A DNA stretch of 64,000 nt. Source: Clostridia bacterium. Lineage in GTDB: Bacteria > Bacillota > Clostridia > Oscillospirales > CAG-272. Location of the stretch: positions 62,001 through 126,000 of the forward strand of contig JAFUNJ010000012.1 in NCBI GenBank assembly GCA_017482355.1, read 5' to 3'. Shown piece after piece: positions 16,710-25,887 of this stretch. A model generated the notes under the pieces. It made no database searches, was not told the DNA's origin, and saw only the letters and a program-made list of their open reading frames with translations. The stretch's first letter is position 1, and every line of letters starts with the position of its first letter. Position numbers and translations under genes: made by a program.

Positions 16710-18149
16710 TCAAAGCTTTTCGGTAACTATATACGAGCCGCCACCGTTTTTCGTTACCTGCTCCTTTCCGATGCCTCTTTCCTCGGCGATCAGCTTCATT
16801 ACAGTAGGCGAACAGAATCCGCCCTGACATCTTCCCATTCCTGCACGGGTACGGCGTTTGACACCGTCAAGGTCGGATGCAGGAGGATTAGTCTTTACAG
16901 CATAGCGCATCTCGCCCTCGCTGATACCCTCACAACGGCAAACGATACGTCCGTAGGTGGGATTCGACTTAATAAAATCATTCTTTTCGTCATCGTTCAT
17001 TTTGCGGAAGAAATGAGGATCGTTACGCGTTCCGTTGAAATCGGCACTGAGCTCAAGCTTCAAGCCGACGCCTTTAAGAACGTCCATCACGTATTCAGCA
17101 ATACTTACACAACAGGTAAGTCCGGGAGAATCAATTGCCGCGACGTTGATGAAGTTTTTGCAAGCCGCGCTTTCACCGATAACAAAGTCTCCGCCCTTGT
17201 TTGAAGCACGAACGCCCGTAAACGACGTAATAACGTTTCTGAAATTGACCGTCGGTACGCTCTTAAGCGCTAGAGTATTTACCTTATTCATACCGTCAGC
17301 AGTCGTCTCCTTATTATCGGGAGAAGCAACGACAGATGCCGTCGGTCCTGTAAGAAGATTACCGTCTACTGTCGGGGAAACGAGTATTCCCTTTCCGTCC
17401 TTTGTCGGAACCTGGAATATCGTGTGCTTTACTCTACCGCCCTCTGCCTTATCGAGAAGCAGATATTCGCCTGCACGAGGGATTATCTCAATAGAATCGT
17501 CGCCAACAAGCGACGCGATTTTGCCCGAATAAGCACCTGCACAGTTTACAACGTAGTCGGCAAAAACTTTTCTTCCGTCAGCCGATACTATCTCAAATAC
17601 GCCGTCTTTATTGATGCCGACGACCTCAAAATCGGTAATAAGCTCTGCACCGTTATCCATCGCATTTCCAATTGAAGCAACAGTCAACTCATAAGGACAA
17701 ACGATTCCCGCATTCTTGACCCAAAGAGCCGCGACAACGCTTTCGGAAAGGTTCTCCTCAAGCTCTCTTGCCTTGTCGCCGTCGATGATTTCAAGCGCGG
17801 TAATTCCGTTTTCAAAGCCTCTTTTATAAAGAAGGTCAAGATGCGCCTTTTCTTCTTCCGAGAAAGCACAAACGAGCGAGCCGTTTCGTTTGATCGGAAC
17901 GTTAAGCTCAGACGCCGCTTTAAAAAGTTTTTCAACACCCAAGGTATTAAGCTTCGCCTTCAAGGTATTCGGCTCGGGATCGTAACCGCCGTGAACGATT
18001 CCGCTGTTCGCCTTTGATGCGCCGAGAGCAACGTCATTTCCCTTTTCAAGAATGACTATCTTAACGCCGTATCGCGTCAGCTCTCGGCTTATCATTCCGC
18101 CAATTACGCCACCGCCGATCACGGCAACGGTATACTTCACATTACTCAT
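16710..18149 (-). CDS. glpA: anaerobic glycerol-3-phosphate dehydrogenase, GlpA-like FAD enzyme
   Basis: Oxidises glycerol-3-phosphate to dihydroxyacetone phosphate. The N-terminal AVIGGGVIGGMISREL loop and LEKGNDVALGASKANSGIVHGG form the DAO-type FAD domain. The C-terminal part has VCRCEGISEGEM and MGRCQGGFCSP, a BFD-like [2Fe-2S] site. I place the start at the ATG at 18149, whose ATGA overlaps the glpP stop; a TTG nine bases earlier would leave only two bases after the ribosome site. It may equally be annotated as an NAD(P)/FAD-dependent oxidoreductase; the glpP neighbour favours glycerol-3-phosphate. Confidence 0.87.
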   Translation of the reverse strand: MSNVKYTVAVIGGGVIGGMISRELTRYGVKIVILEKGNDVALGASKANSGIVHGGYDPEPNTLKAKLNTLGVEKLFKAASELNVPIKRNGSLVCAFSEEEKAHLDLLYKRGFENGITALEIIDGDKARELEENLSESVVAALWVKNAGIVCPYELTVASIGNAMDNGAELITDFEVVGINKDGVFEIVSADGRKVFADYVVNCAGAYSGKIASLVGDDSIEIIPRAGEYLLLDKAEGGRVKHTIFQVPTKDGKGILVSPTVDGNLLTGPTASVVASPDNKETTADGMNKVNTLALKSVPTVNFRNVITSFTGVRASNKGGDFVIGESAACKNFINVAAIDSPGLTCCVSIAEYVMDVLKGVGLKLELSADFNGTRNDPHFFRKMNDDEKNDFIKSNPTYGRIVCRCEGISEGEMRYAVKTNPPASDLDGVKRRTRAGMGRCQGGFCSPTVMKLIAEERGIGKEQVTKNGGGSYIVTEKL

Positions 18150-18700
18150 AAATACCAAAGCTCCTTTTTACCCGTCGATACCGCGACAGCACCGTGCGAC
18201 AGCGCCGCGGTTATCTCCGATTTACTTTCAATAAGACCGCCTGCAATTATCGGCTTTCCACTTCCTGCAAAGCGTTCGATTATTTTAGGGATAACACCCG
18301 GCATTATCTCGATGATATCAGCCGACGGATCGTCAATATCCGACATCGCACTGATAACTCCCTGACTGTCGAGCGTGAAGACACGTTTGACAGTAAGAAG
18401 CGATTTATCCTTCGCTGCCTTGATAAGATTCCCTCTCGTGCTGATTATTCCGTCAACGCCGAGCGAGCAAAGATAATCAATTCCGTATCTGTCCTTGCCG
18501 ATCCCCTCGGCAAGATCAATATGAACGAATATCTTTTTCCCGTTTCGGTGAGCAAGCTCAATACTGTCCTTAACAGTATTGATATTGGCGCCAAGGTCAA
18601 ATATTATCGACGCGGGGGAGGAAACCGCATCATGCATATTCTTGTCCTTCACCGCCGCAATAACCGGAAAATCCTCAAGCAATGCCATTATTTCCTTCAT
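18146..18700 (-). CDS. glpP: glycerol-3-phosphate-responsive antiterminator
   Basis: GlpP is an RNA-binding antiterminator that, with glycerol-3-phosphate, lets RNA polymerase read through leader terminators of glp genes. The TIM-barrel-like protein shows FPVIAAVKD, IFVHIDLAEGIGKDRYGIDYL, FTLDSQGV, EIMPGVIPKII and IIAGGLIESKSEI, as in the family. I start at 18700, where AGGAG lies five bases upstream; codons before that come from the leader. It is the first gene of a four-gene operon, directly behind a terminator-like hairpin, which suggests self-control. Confidence 0.92.
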   Translation of the reverse strand: MKEIMALLEDFPVIAAVKDKNMHDAVSSPASIIFDLGANINTVKDSIELAHRNGKKIFVHIDLAEGIGKDRYGIDYLCSLGVDGIISTRGNLIKAAKDKSLLTVKRVFTLDSQGVISAMSDIDDPSADIIEIMPGVIPKIIERFAGSGKPIIAGGLIESKSEITAALSHGAVAVSTGKKELWYL

Positions 18701-18710
18701 ATTATCTCCT

Positions 18711-18757
18711 AAAAAAGCGAAAAGCAAAAGTACCCCTATATGGGGGTGTACTTTTGC
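18711..18757 (-). promoter_or_regulatory. glpP leader terminator/antiterminator hairpin
   Basis: On the minus strand, GCAAAAGTA ... TACTTTTGC (18757-18724) closes an inner CCCC/GGGG stem with a small bulge, and is followed by TTTTCGCTTTTTT. It sits between the consensus promoter and the glpP ribosome site. This is the arrangement expected of a GlpP-controlled attenuator; binding itself is inferred. Confidence 0.75.
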
Positions 18758-18778
18758 TTTCTCAAAATCTCAAGCGTT

Positions 18779-18807
18779 ATTATACTACCTTAAAGCTGCT
18801 TTGTCAA
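18779..18807 (-). promoter_or_regulatory. consensus sigma-A promoter of the glpP operon
   Basis: Minus strand: perfect TTGACA (18807-18802), 17 bases, perfect TATAAT (18784-18779). It begins about 22 bases after the upstream phosphoesterase gene's stop. Confidence 0.92.
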
Positions 18808-18829
18808 TAGTTATTTAGCAAAAGCAGGG

Positions 18830-21031
18830 TTATTTTATTGCGACAGATCCGTCTGTGCCATCGTATACGAGAGCAACGTTTCCGACGGTTTTTCCGTATG
18901 CCTCGACGAGCTCCCACGCCACAAGCTGCGAATCCACTTTAATGAAAACGTAAATGGTATTTCCGTTATGAAGACTGACGAAGCCCGTTTCGATCTCATA
19001 GCTCTTTCCGCTTTCAAATGTATAGCTCGTTTTATATTTGTCGATAGCAATACCGTCATTATTCAAGCATATACCGATTCCCGACGTTACGTCACTTTTA
19101 TCCGTAAAACCGTAGACATGAAAATTTCCCGAAAAATACTTGGGAGTAAACGTAAATTTGAAAGAATAGCTCTTCTTTGCAATATCGTAATACGCCGTGC
19201 CGGCATTCTTGAAAGCAGCCGTTTCTTTGGCGAAATCAGAAGCCGAATACTGATGATATGTCTCTCCCCTCACCGTCGCGCTCGACTGTGAGGCTGAAGA
19301 ATCAAAGATAAATGGATCACCGTCGGAAACAAGCGTCAATGAATCGAAGTATATCTTTCCGATCGTATCACCGTAAAAGCGGTAAACGAGTGAAAACGGG
19401 TTTATTTTACCGCTTTCGACAATTCCCGACGATCCCTTCAGAAGACCGAGAATATCAATATATACCCACTCGCCTGTCTTACCGCCCAGAGTGTTGAACT
19501 GTGCCGCGTTGAGTATTGAATTATCCTTATTGTTATATATTCGGATAAGCGGAGATTTACCGGAGGCAACGCTGTAATCGCTCACGTACATCTTGACGTA
19601 CATTCCGAGAAGCTTCTCTGCATTTACCGACTTTGAGAGCTTTATACCAATCGCAGAAGCGTTATTTGAAGCGCCGCCGTAAAGAACACCGTCAAACCCA
19701 CTCGGAACGGTCGAGAGAGAGGTAACATCCTGAACTGCCAATCCTTTAACAGTATCAGTCGTGACAGTCGCGTCTACGTCCGTACCGTTAAAATCGAGAA
19801 CGGTGACAGTCGCGCCTTCGGGGACTTTGTCGGGATTAAATGCGTCTGCAACGGGACCGTCGTAACCGAGCGTCTGATCGTATAAGATCAGACCTGAATC
19901 TGCAATATTGCCGTCCTTATATGAGAGATCAAAATAAGTGCCGCCCATAACGGGACCGTTTTTATCCGTATTATATCTGTCGAAGGTCGAGCTCTTTTGT
20001 CCGTAGGTGAGACGAACGCCTTGAAGCTTGATCGAAGCGCTGTTCGTGTGCTCGTGTCCGACGAATACCGAATCAACGCCAAGCTTCTTTATGGAATTCC
20101 AAACGGTCGAATCAGAGTCCCAAGGAGTTTTAAGTGCGCTTCCGATATACCCGAAATCGCCTTTTTCGCGGGCTTCGTCGAGCTTATCAAGATTGATAGG
20201 AAGCTCAAGGGGGTATCCGTATTGTCTGAATGCCTTACTGAACGCCTGAATCTGAATATGAAATGCCATTGACAGCTTGACGTTCGGATATTTTTTCTTT
20301 ACAGCGGTTATGCTTTTGGTATACCAGTCGATCTGATCCTCGCCGAAGCCCACAGTGCTCGTTGTATGTCCGTTAGAAAGAGATATCTTGCTGGCATTTC
20401 CAACTCCGTTGGAATCGAGCATATAGAAGACCCTCATGAGCCGTCCGCCTTGAGTAAGCGCAACGGAATAGTTACCGTTACCCGTCAGCTCACGCTGCTT
20501 GAACAGACAGTATTCCGAGCTTTCATACTGTTCGCACTGCCAATCAACTCCCATAAAGCTCTCGGCATCGTGATTACCGAGTATCGGTGCCCACGGAATC
20601 TCAAACGAGTCCATAAACTCAATAAGCTCGATAAGACGTTCGCCGCCGTCGTCAAACTCGCCGTATACGTTATCTCCAGTCATAATTATAAAATCGGGAT
20701 CGTAGCGGTCGATTATCTGCCCTATATACTTCTTATATCCGTTAAGGGTATCGGCAGGAAGCGAGGGCGTAACGCGAGTAGGATATCTTTTTTGATCCGT
20801 GCTGATCGTTTGCACGTCGGTCAACTGCAAAACGCGGATATCGCGTCCGGCTTCAACGTCAACGACAAAATCAACGTAATCGGAAAGAACGGTAAGATCG
20901 TCGGGCTCCGAAACGAAGGACTCCTCATCAGAGGTCGTTACGCCGCCATCGGGATCGCCCTTTGACGCGCAGGAATGCAAGGCAGAAAAACAGATTGTAA
21001 ATGCAAATAACGTAGCCAATCCTCTTTTCAT
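18830..21031 (-). CDS. lipoprotein calcineurin-like phosphoesterase with C-terminal jelly-roll-like region
   Basis: A 733-residue secreted lipoprotein. The signal peptide ends in a lipobox-like ALHSC (Cys about 22). The metallophosphoesterase domain covers about 50-400: LQLTDVQ, MTGDNVYGEFDDGG, ILGNHDAESF, MAFHIQIQAF and FVGHEHTNSA carry the metal ligands. The rest is beta-rich, with two modules that look like carbohydrate-binding or concanavalin-like folds; this is a loose impression. I moved the start to 21031, which has AAGGGAAG upstream. It probably acts on a phosphorylated or nucleotide substrate outside the cell. The MgtC-like gene lies 37 bases upstream. Confidence 0.83.
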   Translation of the reverse strand: MKRGLATLFAFTICFSALHSCASKGDPDGGVTTSDEESFVSEPDDLTVLSDYVDFVVDVEAGRDIRVLQLTDVQTISTDQKRYPTRVTPSLPADTLNGYKKYIGQIIDRYDPDFIIMTGDNVYGEFDDGGERLIELIEFMDSFEIPWAPILGNHDAESFMGVDWQCEQYESSEYCLFKQRELTGNGNYSVALTQGGRLMRVFYMLDSNGVGNASKISLSNGHTTSTVGFGEDQIDWYTKSITAVKKKYPNVKLSMAFHIQIQAFSKAFRQYGYPLELPINLDKLDEAREKGDFGYIGSALKTPWDSDSTVWNSIKKLGVDSVFVGHEHTNSASIKLQGVRLTYGQKSSTFDRYNTDKNGPVMGGTYFDLSYKDGNIADSGLILYDQTLGYDGPVADAFNPDKVPEGATVTVLDFNGTDVDATVTTDTVKGLAVQDVTSLSTVPSGFDGVLYGGASNNASAIGIKLSKSVNAEKLLGMYVKMYVSDYSVASGKSPLIRIYNNKDNSILNAAQFNTLGGKTGEWVYIDILGLLKGSSGIVESGKINPFSLVYRFYGDTIGKIYFDSLTLVSDGDPFIFDSSASQSSATVRGETYHQYSASDFAKETAAFKNAGTAYYDIAKKSYSFKFTFTPKYFSGNFHVYGFTDKSDVTSGIGICLNNDGIAIDKYKTSYTFESGKSYEIETGFVSLHNGNTIYVFIKVDSQLVAWELVEAYGKTVGNVALVYDGTDGSVAIK

Positions 21032-21068
21032 AATCGTCTTCCCTTCAATATTCGGATAGATCAAGAAA

Positions 21069-21722
21069 TTACTGTTCAATTTCGGTATAAACTACGTTTT
21101 CCATGCTTCTGATATCGCCTGTTATATCCTTATAAAGGCGTCTGGAAATGACGAAATTGATTCCCAAGTTACCCTGCTTACCGCTTTTAGGCGGAACGAC
21201 CTTGTGAGCAAATTCCTTGTCTATAAGAGCGCTGATATTTTCAATAGTAACGTTTGCCTTATACATATCGTCGATCTCTACGTAAATAACCTCAACGCTC
21301 TTGCGTCTTCTTTCAAGACGTGCAAAGATGATAAGGGAAAGAACGAGAAGAACGGTAGCAATGATAGCTCCCGCATAAAAACCGCAACCGACGGCAATAC
21401 CGATAATAGCGGTAGTCCATACGCCCGCTGCGGTCGTAAGGCCCATAATTACGTTATTATCCTTAAGTATGATCATACCTGCACCGAGAAAACCGATACC
21501 GGAAATGACCTGCGCGGCAATACGCATCATGTCACCGCTGTTTCCGAGATACTTCTGCGCATATACACCTATGAGCGAGGTAAGCGCAGCACCCATACAA
21601 ACGAGGACGTGAGTACGAATGCCCGCGGCTCTACCGTGCTTTGCTCTTTCACTTCCTATTACTACACCTATAAGCACGGTCAGCGCTAATCGGAACGCGA
21701 CCTTAAATACAAATTCCCACAT
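21069..21722 (-). CDS. MgtC/SapB-family membrane protein
   Basis: 217 residues with four or five N-terminal hydrophobic helices and a soluble C-terminal domain. GVVIGSERAKHGRAAGIRTH, LVCMGAALTSLIG and GIGFLGAGMI are MgtC-family signatures; the C-terminal half looks like an ACT-type fold. MgtC proteins are linked to magnesium limitation and cation homeostasis, but the function here is not shown. It precedes the phosphoesterase gene in the same direction. Its own promoter lies upstream. Confidence 0.9.
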   Translation of the reverse strand: MWEFVFKVAFRLALTVLIGVVIGSERAKHGRAAGIRTHVLVCMGAALTSLIGVYAQKYLGNSGDMMRIAAQVISGIGFLGAGMIILKDNNVIMGLTTAAGVWTTAIIGIAVGCGFYAGAIIATVLLVLSLIIFARLERRRKSVEVIYVEIDDMYKANVTIENISALIDKEFAHKVVPPKSGKQGNLGINFVISRRLYKDITGDIRSMENVVYTEIEQ

Positions 21723-21760
21723 AAAATGTAACTCCTATGATAAAAACTATTCTTTTTAAC

Positions 21761-21789
21761 ATTATACAACACATTCCGAATAAAGTAAA
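21761..21789 (-). promoter_or_regulatory. sigma-A promoter for the MgtC-like gene
   Basis: Minus strand: TTTACT (21789-21784), 17 bases, TATAAT (21766-21761). Confidence 0.65.
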
Positions 21790-21845
21790 TACAAAATACT
21801 AAATTAACATTAATTTTCATTAAAATGAGGTCTGTATATACGAAT

Positions 21846-21879
21846 TTGACTTGATTTTTGAGCTTGAATATGATAAAAT
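21846..21879 (+). promoter_or_regulatory. overlapping sigma-A promoters for tex
   Basis: Two registers fit: TTGACT-17-TATGAT (21846-21874) and TTGATT-17-TAAAAT (21851-21879). One or both could drive tex. Confidence 0.65.
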
Positions 21880-21914
21880 GATGAGGTAATTTTTTCAGAA
21901 ACGGAAACAGCATT

Positions 21915-24068
21915 ATGGACATTCTATTAAAGCTATCGGAGGAGCTTAAGCTACCTCAAAAACAGATCGACGCGGCAGTAAAGCTTATCGACGAGGGAAA
22001 CACTATCCCCTTTATCGCGCGTTACCGCAAGGAAGTAACGGGCTCGCTTGACGATACCGTACTTCGCACGCTTAACGACCGCCTTAATTATCTCCGCAAC
22101 CTTGAAAAACGCCGCGAAGAGGTTCGCGCGTCGATTCTCGAGCAAGACAAGCTCACTCCCGAAATAAACGAAGCTCTCGATAAGGCAGAAATTCTTGCCG
22201 AGATCGAGGATATATACCGCCCCTTCAAGCCGAGAAGAAAAACGAGAGCAGACCTTGCGCGCGAAAGAGGACTTGAGGGACTTGCCTCCGAGCTTATCGC
22301 TCAAAAGAATTCCTACGATAAGCCCCTCACCGAGATGGCAGAGGAATACATTAATGAAGAGCTTGGCGTAATCACCGCTGATGATGCTCTTAACGGCGCC
22401 TGCGACATTATCGCCGAGGACATCTCTGATAATGCAGACTACCGCCGCCGCATAAGAGAGCTTTCTCATTCCTTCGGTACTCTTAAGACAGAAAAGGTCG
22501 GCGATGACGAAAACGGCACCTATTCGATGTACTACGAATATACCGAAAAAATGTCCGATATTCCGGGTCACAGAATACTCGCTATAAACCGCGCCGAGAA
22601 GGAAGAGGTAATAAAGGTTACATTCTCGGTTCCCTCCGACCTCATTCTCAACGACCTTTTTGCGAAGGTCGTTGAAAACCCGAAAAGCCCCGCGTTCAAG
22701 TACGTTGCACGTGCGGTCATCGACGGCTACGACCGTCTTATTGCTCCCTCTATCGAGCGTGAGCTTCGCTCCGATGCGTTTGATAACGCCTGCGAGGGCG
22801 CGATCAAGCTATTCTCGGAAAACCTTAAAAATCTCCTTATGACTCCCCCTCTCAAGGGCAAGACCGTACTTGGTCTTGACCCCGGTTACCGTACCGGCTG
22901 TAAGCTTGCAGTCGTTGATAAGACAGGTAAGGTGCTTGATACAGCGGTAATCTACCCGACGAAGCCGCACGAGAGAATTGCCGACGCGGAAAGGATCACG
23001 GGCGGACTTATAAAGAAGTACGGGGTCGATGTCGTCGCTATCGGTAACGGTACTGCTTCAAAGGAAAGCGAGATATTCATCGCAACTCTTATAAAGAAAC
23101 TTCCCGAGAAGTTCCGTTACGCTATGGTAAGTGAGGCGGGCGCATCGGTATATTCCGCGTCGAAGCTCGCGGCTGAAGAGTTCCCCGATTTCGACGTTAC
23201 GCAGAGAAGCGCCGTTTCCATCGCACGCCGCTTGCAGGATGCACTGGCTGAACTTGTAAAAATAGATCCGAAGTCTATAGGTGTCGGTCAGTATCAGCAC
23301 GATATGAAGCCCGCGCGTCTTTCGGAGGCGCTCGAGGGCGTAGTTGAAAACTGCGTTAACACAGTCGGTGTCGACCTAAACACTGCATCCCATTCCCTGC
23401 TTTCCTACGTCGCGGGAATCAACGCTACGTCAGCAAAGAACATCGTAAAATACCGCGAGGAGAACGGCGAGTTCCGCTCTCGTGCCGAGGTGCTGAAGGT
23501 GCCGAGAATCGGTGCTAAAGCTTATGAGCAGTGCGCAGGATTTTTGCGCGTATCGGGATCGAGTGAGATCCTCGATTGCACAGGCGTTCACCCCGAATCC
23601 TACGACGCGGCAAGAAAGCTCGTTTCAACCTTCGGCTACAGCAACGACGATATAAAGAACGGAAAGCTTACCGCCCTCCGTGCATCGGTCAAGGAATACG
23701 GCGAAAAGAAGCTGAGTGAAGAGCTCGGAATCGGCATCCCTACCCTTAATGATATTATTGGCGAGCTTGAAAAGCCGGGACGCGACGTCCGTGACGAAGC
23801 ACCTGAGCAAGAATTCCGCGACGATATTCTCGATATGTCCGATCTTAAGGAAGGAATGGTGCTCACGGGTACGGTACGTAACGTGATCGACTTCGGTGCA
23901 TTCGTAGATATCGGCGTTCACCAGGACGGTCTCGTTCACATCTCGCAGATATCAAATAAGTATATCAAGCATCCGTCCGAGGTGCTTTCCGTCGGTGACA
24001 GAGTTACCGTAAAGGTGCTTTCCGTCGACGTAAAGAAGCAGCGAATCGGACTTACGATGAAGCTCTGA
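21915..24068 (+). CDS. tex: Tex-family RNA-binding protein with S1 domain
   Basis: Tex is a conserved cytoplasmic nucleic-acid-binding protein linked to transcription and RNA handling. The 717-residue order is complete: N-terminal helical Tex domain (LPQKQIDAAVKLIDEGNTIPFIARYRKE), a YqgF/RNase H-like core (VLGLDPGYRTGCKLAVVD), helix-hairpin-helix repeats (NTASHSLLSYVAGINATSAK), and a C-terminal S1 domain (GMVLTGTVRNVIDFGAFVDI). Ribosome site is weak. It is monocistronic. Confidence 0.96.
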   Translation: MDILLKLSEELKLPQKQIDAAVKLIDEGNTIPFIARYRKEVTGSLDDTVLRTLNDRLNYLRNLEKRREEVRASILEQDKLTPEINEALDKAEILAEIEDIYRPFKPRRKTRADLARERGLEGLASELIAQKNSYDKPLTEMAEEYINEELGVITADDALNGACDIIAEDISDNADYRRRIRELSHSFGTLKTEKVGDDENGTYSMYYEYTEKMSDIPGHRILAINRAEKEEVIKVTFSVPSDLILNDLFAKVVENPKSPAFKYVARAVIDGYDRLIAPSIERELRSDAFDNACEGAIKLFSENLKNLLMTPPLKGKTVLGLDPGYRTGCKLAVVDKTGKVLDTAVIYPTKPHERIADAERITGGLIKKYGVDVVAIGNGTASKESEIFIATLIKKLPEKFRYAMVSEAGASVYSASKLAAEEFPDFDVTQRSAVSIARRLQDALAELVKIDPKSIGVGQYQHDMKPARLSEALEGVVENCVNTVGVDLNTASHSLLSYVAGINATSAKNIVKYREENGEFRSRAEVLKVPRIGAKAYEQCAGFLRVSGSSEILDCTGVHPESYDAARKLVSTFGYSNDDIKNGKLTALRASVKEYGEKKLSEELGIGIPTLNDIIGELEKPGRDVRDEAPEQEFRDDILDMSDLKEGMVLTGTVRNVIDFGAFVDIGVHQDGLVHISQISNKYIKHPSEVLSVGDRVTVKVLSVDVKKQRIGLTMKL

Positions 24069-24109
24069 TTTCTAATTTATTAGAATTTTAATCTATACCA
24101 AAACCCATA

Positions 24110-24160
24110 AATGCTCCCTTTTGCGGCTTTTATATGACAAGTTGCACAAAAGGGAGCATT
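24110..24160. repeat. 14-bp perfect inverted repeat downstream of tex
   Basis: AATGCTCCCTTTTG (24110-24123) and CAAAAGGGAGCATT (24147-24160) flank a 23-base loop. There is no strong T run on either side, so it is not a typical intrinsic terminator, although it lies 42 bases after the tex stop. Confidence 0.7.
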
Positions 24161-24181
24161 AAAATTTGGGGAAATAAACTC

Positions 24182-24210
24182 TTCCATTTCTAAGCGATTT
24201 TTGATAGAAT
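24182..24210 (+). promoter_or_regulatory. weak candidate promoter for the ABC ATPase gene
   Basis: TTCCAT, 17 bases, TAGAAT (24205-24210). Both boxes deviate from consensus. Confidence 0.35.
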
Positions 24211-24274
24211 ATTACCGTCAATAATTATGTATACAAGCCGCCCGCTTCAGGGCGCAATTTTCAGGAGGAAAATC

Positions 24275-25405
24275 ATGGCAAGTCTATCTTTTAAGCACAT
24301 TTACAAAAAGTATCCCGGCGGCGTTACCGCGGTTTCGGATTTCTGCCTTGAAGTCAAGGATAAGGAATTCATCATCTTCGTCGGTCCTTCCGGTTGCGGT
24401 AAGTCTACTACTCTCCGTATGATCGCAGGTCTTGAAGAGATCACCGAGGGTGAGCTTTTCATCGGCGACCGTCTTATAAACGACGTTGCTCCTAAGGACA
24501 GAGATATCGCGATGGTTTTCCAGAACTACGCTCTTTATCCTCATATGACCGTTTTCGATAACATGGCATTCGGTCTTAAGCTCCGTAAGGTTCCGAAGGA
24601 GACCATCAAGAGAAAGGTCGAAGAGGCAGCAAGAATTCTCGACATCGCACACCTTCTCGACAGACGTCCTAAGGCGCTTTCCGGTGGTCAGAAGCAGAGA
24701 GTTGCGCTCGGACGTGCGATCGTCCGTGAGCCGAAGGTCTTCCTTCTTGACGAGCCGCTTTCCAACCTCGACGCTAAGCTTCGTGCAGCGATGAGAACCG
24801 AGCTTACCAAGATCCATCAGCGCCTCGGTACTACCTTCGTATACGTTACTCACGACCAGGTAGAGGCAATGACGATGGCAACCCGTATCGTTGTTATGAA
24901 GGACGGTCTTATCCAGCAGGTTGATACTCCACAGAACCTTTACGATTACCCTGCCAACACCTTCGTCGCGGGCTTTATCGGAACTCCTCAGATGAACTTC
25001 ATCGACGCTACCCTCAAGAAGGACGGCTCCGATGTTTACGTTGTATTCGGCAAGAACGAGATCAAGCTTCCCGCAGATAAGGCACAGGATCCCGCACTCG
25101 CTGATTATATCGGTCAGGAAGTTATCGTAGGCGTTCGTCCCGAGTGTCTTAAGGATGAGCCCCTCGCGATCAGCACTATGGCTGATTCCGTTATCGACGC
25201 ACACGTTGATGTTACCGAGCTTATGGGTGCTGAGATCTACCTCTACGTTTCTACCGACGGTATCGATCCTCAGAATCCCCAGAACCTCATCGCTCGCGTA
25301 TCTCCCCGTGCAGTTGCAAGAACCGGCGACGATATCAAGCTCGCTATCGACGTTCAGAGAATCCACATCTTCGATAAGAACACTGAAATGTGCATCGTTC
25401 ACTAA
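24275..25405 (+). CDS. MsmK/UgpC/MalK-type ABC transporter ATP-binding protein
   Basis: This cytoplasmic ATPase powers carbohydrate ABC importers. Walker A is GPSGCGKSTTLRM, the Q-loop is FQNYALYPHM, the signature is LSGGQKQRVALGRAI, and Walker B is VFLLDEPLSNLD, with a D-loop and an H-loop (VTHDQ). The C-terminal OB-like regulatory domain (about 240-376) is typical of sugar importers. The start is 24275, behind AGGAGG; the 16 upstream codons include the ribosome site. No permease or binding protein is adjacent, so it is probably a shared ATPase serving several importers. Codon use is that of a highly expressed gene. Confidence 0.92.
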   Translation: MASLSFKHIYKKYPGGVTAVSDFCLEVKDKEFIIFVGPSGCGKSTTLRMIAGLEEITEGELFIGDRLINDVAPKDRDIAMVFQNYALYPHMTVFDNMAFGLKLRKVPKETIKRKVEEAARILDIAHLLDRRPKALSGGQKQRVALGRAIVREPKVFLLDEPLSNLDAKLRAAMRTELTKIHQRLGTTFVYVTHDQVEAMTMATRIVVMKDGLIQQVDTPQNLYDYPANTFVAGFIGTPQMNFIDATLKKDGSDVYVVFGKNEIKLPADKAQDPALADYIGQEVIVGVRPECLKDEPLAISTMADSVIDAHVDVTELMGAEIYLYVSTDGIDPQNPQNLIARVSPRAVARTGDDIKLAIDVQRIHIFDKNTEMCIVH

Positions 25406-25416
25406 TAAAAACCATG

Positions 25417-25448
25417 AACACCGCAGGCAGTTGCCTGCGGTGTTTTTA
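25417..25448 (+). terminator. intrinsic terminator after the ABC ATPase gene
   Basis: Perfect 13-bp stem AACACCGCAGGCA/TGCCTGCGGTGTT with a two-base apex, followed by T residues. Confidence 0.93.
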
Positions 25449-25478
25449 TGTTATCGACCCTTGTTAACAATTTTTCGG

Positions 25479-25507
25479 TTGACAAATCGGCTCTTGTATT
25501 ATATAAT
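25479..25507 (+). promoter_or_regulatory. consensus sigma-A promoter for the acyl carrier protein gene
   Basis: Perfect TTGACA (25479-25484), 17 bases, perfect TATAAT (25502-25507). A leader of about 115 bases follows; I see no clear operator or structure in it. Confidence 0.92.
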
Positions 25508-25628
25508 ATGTGTGTTATGTCTTTAGGTTGTCGGGGAAAAACCAATTAACTTACCCGATACGGACGATAACTGCAAGAAAAAAATCATAACCCTTTCTTG
25601 TAAAAACATAATTATGGAGGAAACACCC

Positions 25629-25853
25629 ATGTTTGAAAAAATCAAAGAGCTTCTCGTTAATGACCTTCAGATCAATCCTGACGACATCAAACCCGAAGCA
25701 GAACTCGTAAACGATCTCGGCATCAACTCTCTTGAGCTTGCTGACCTTATCCTTCTCTGCGAGGAAAAGTACGGCATCGAGATCAAGGATGACGATATTC
25801 ATAAGTTCATCACCGTAGGCGACGTTGTTGCATACCTCGAAGAAAACAAGTAA
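25629..25853 (+). CDS. acpP: acyl carrier protein
   Basis: A 74-residue acidic four-helix protein carrying acyl chains on a phosphopantetheine arm. The attachment site is Ser34 in DLGINSLELADLI, where the usual Asp of DSL is Asn. The start is 25629 behind TATGGAGGAA; the ATG fifteen bases earlier is part of that ribosome site. It is not beside fab genes. The Asn and this setting allow either the housekeeping carrier or a dedicated one; strong expression signals favour housekeeping. Confidence 0.85.
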   Translation: MFEKIKELLVNDLQINPDDIKPEAELVNDLGINSLELADLILLCEEKYGIEIKDDDIHKFITVGDVVAYLEENK

Positions 25854-25887
25854 TAATCAAAGAAGATCCTAAGGAAGGAGGTCCGAT

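Noticed and set aside
16611-17532. Plus-strand frames inside the glp operon
   Set aside because: Overlap strongly supported minus-strand genes and show no family motif or ribosome site.
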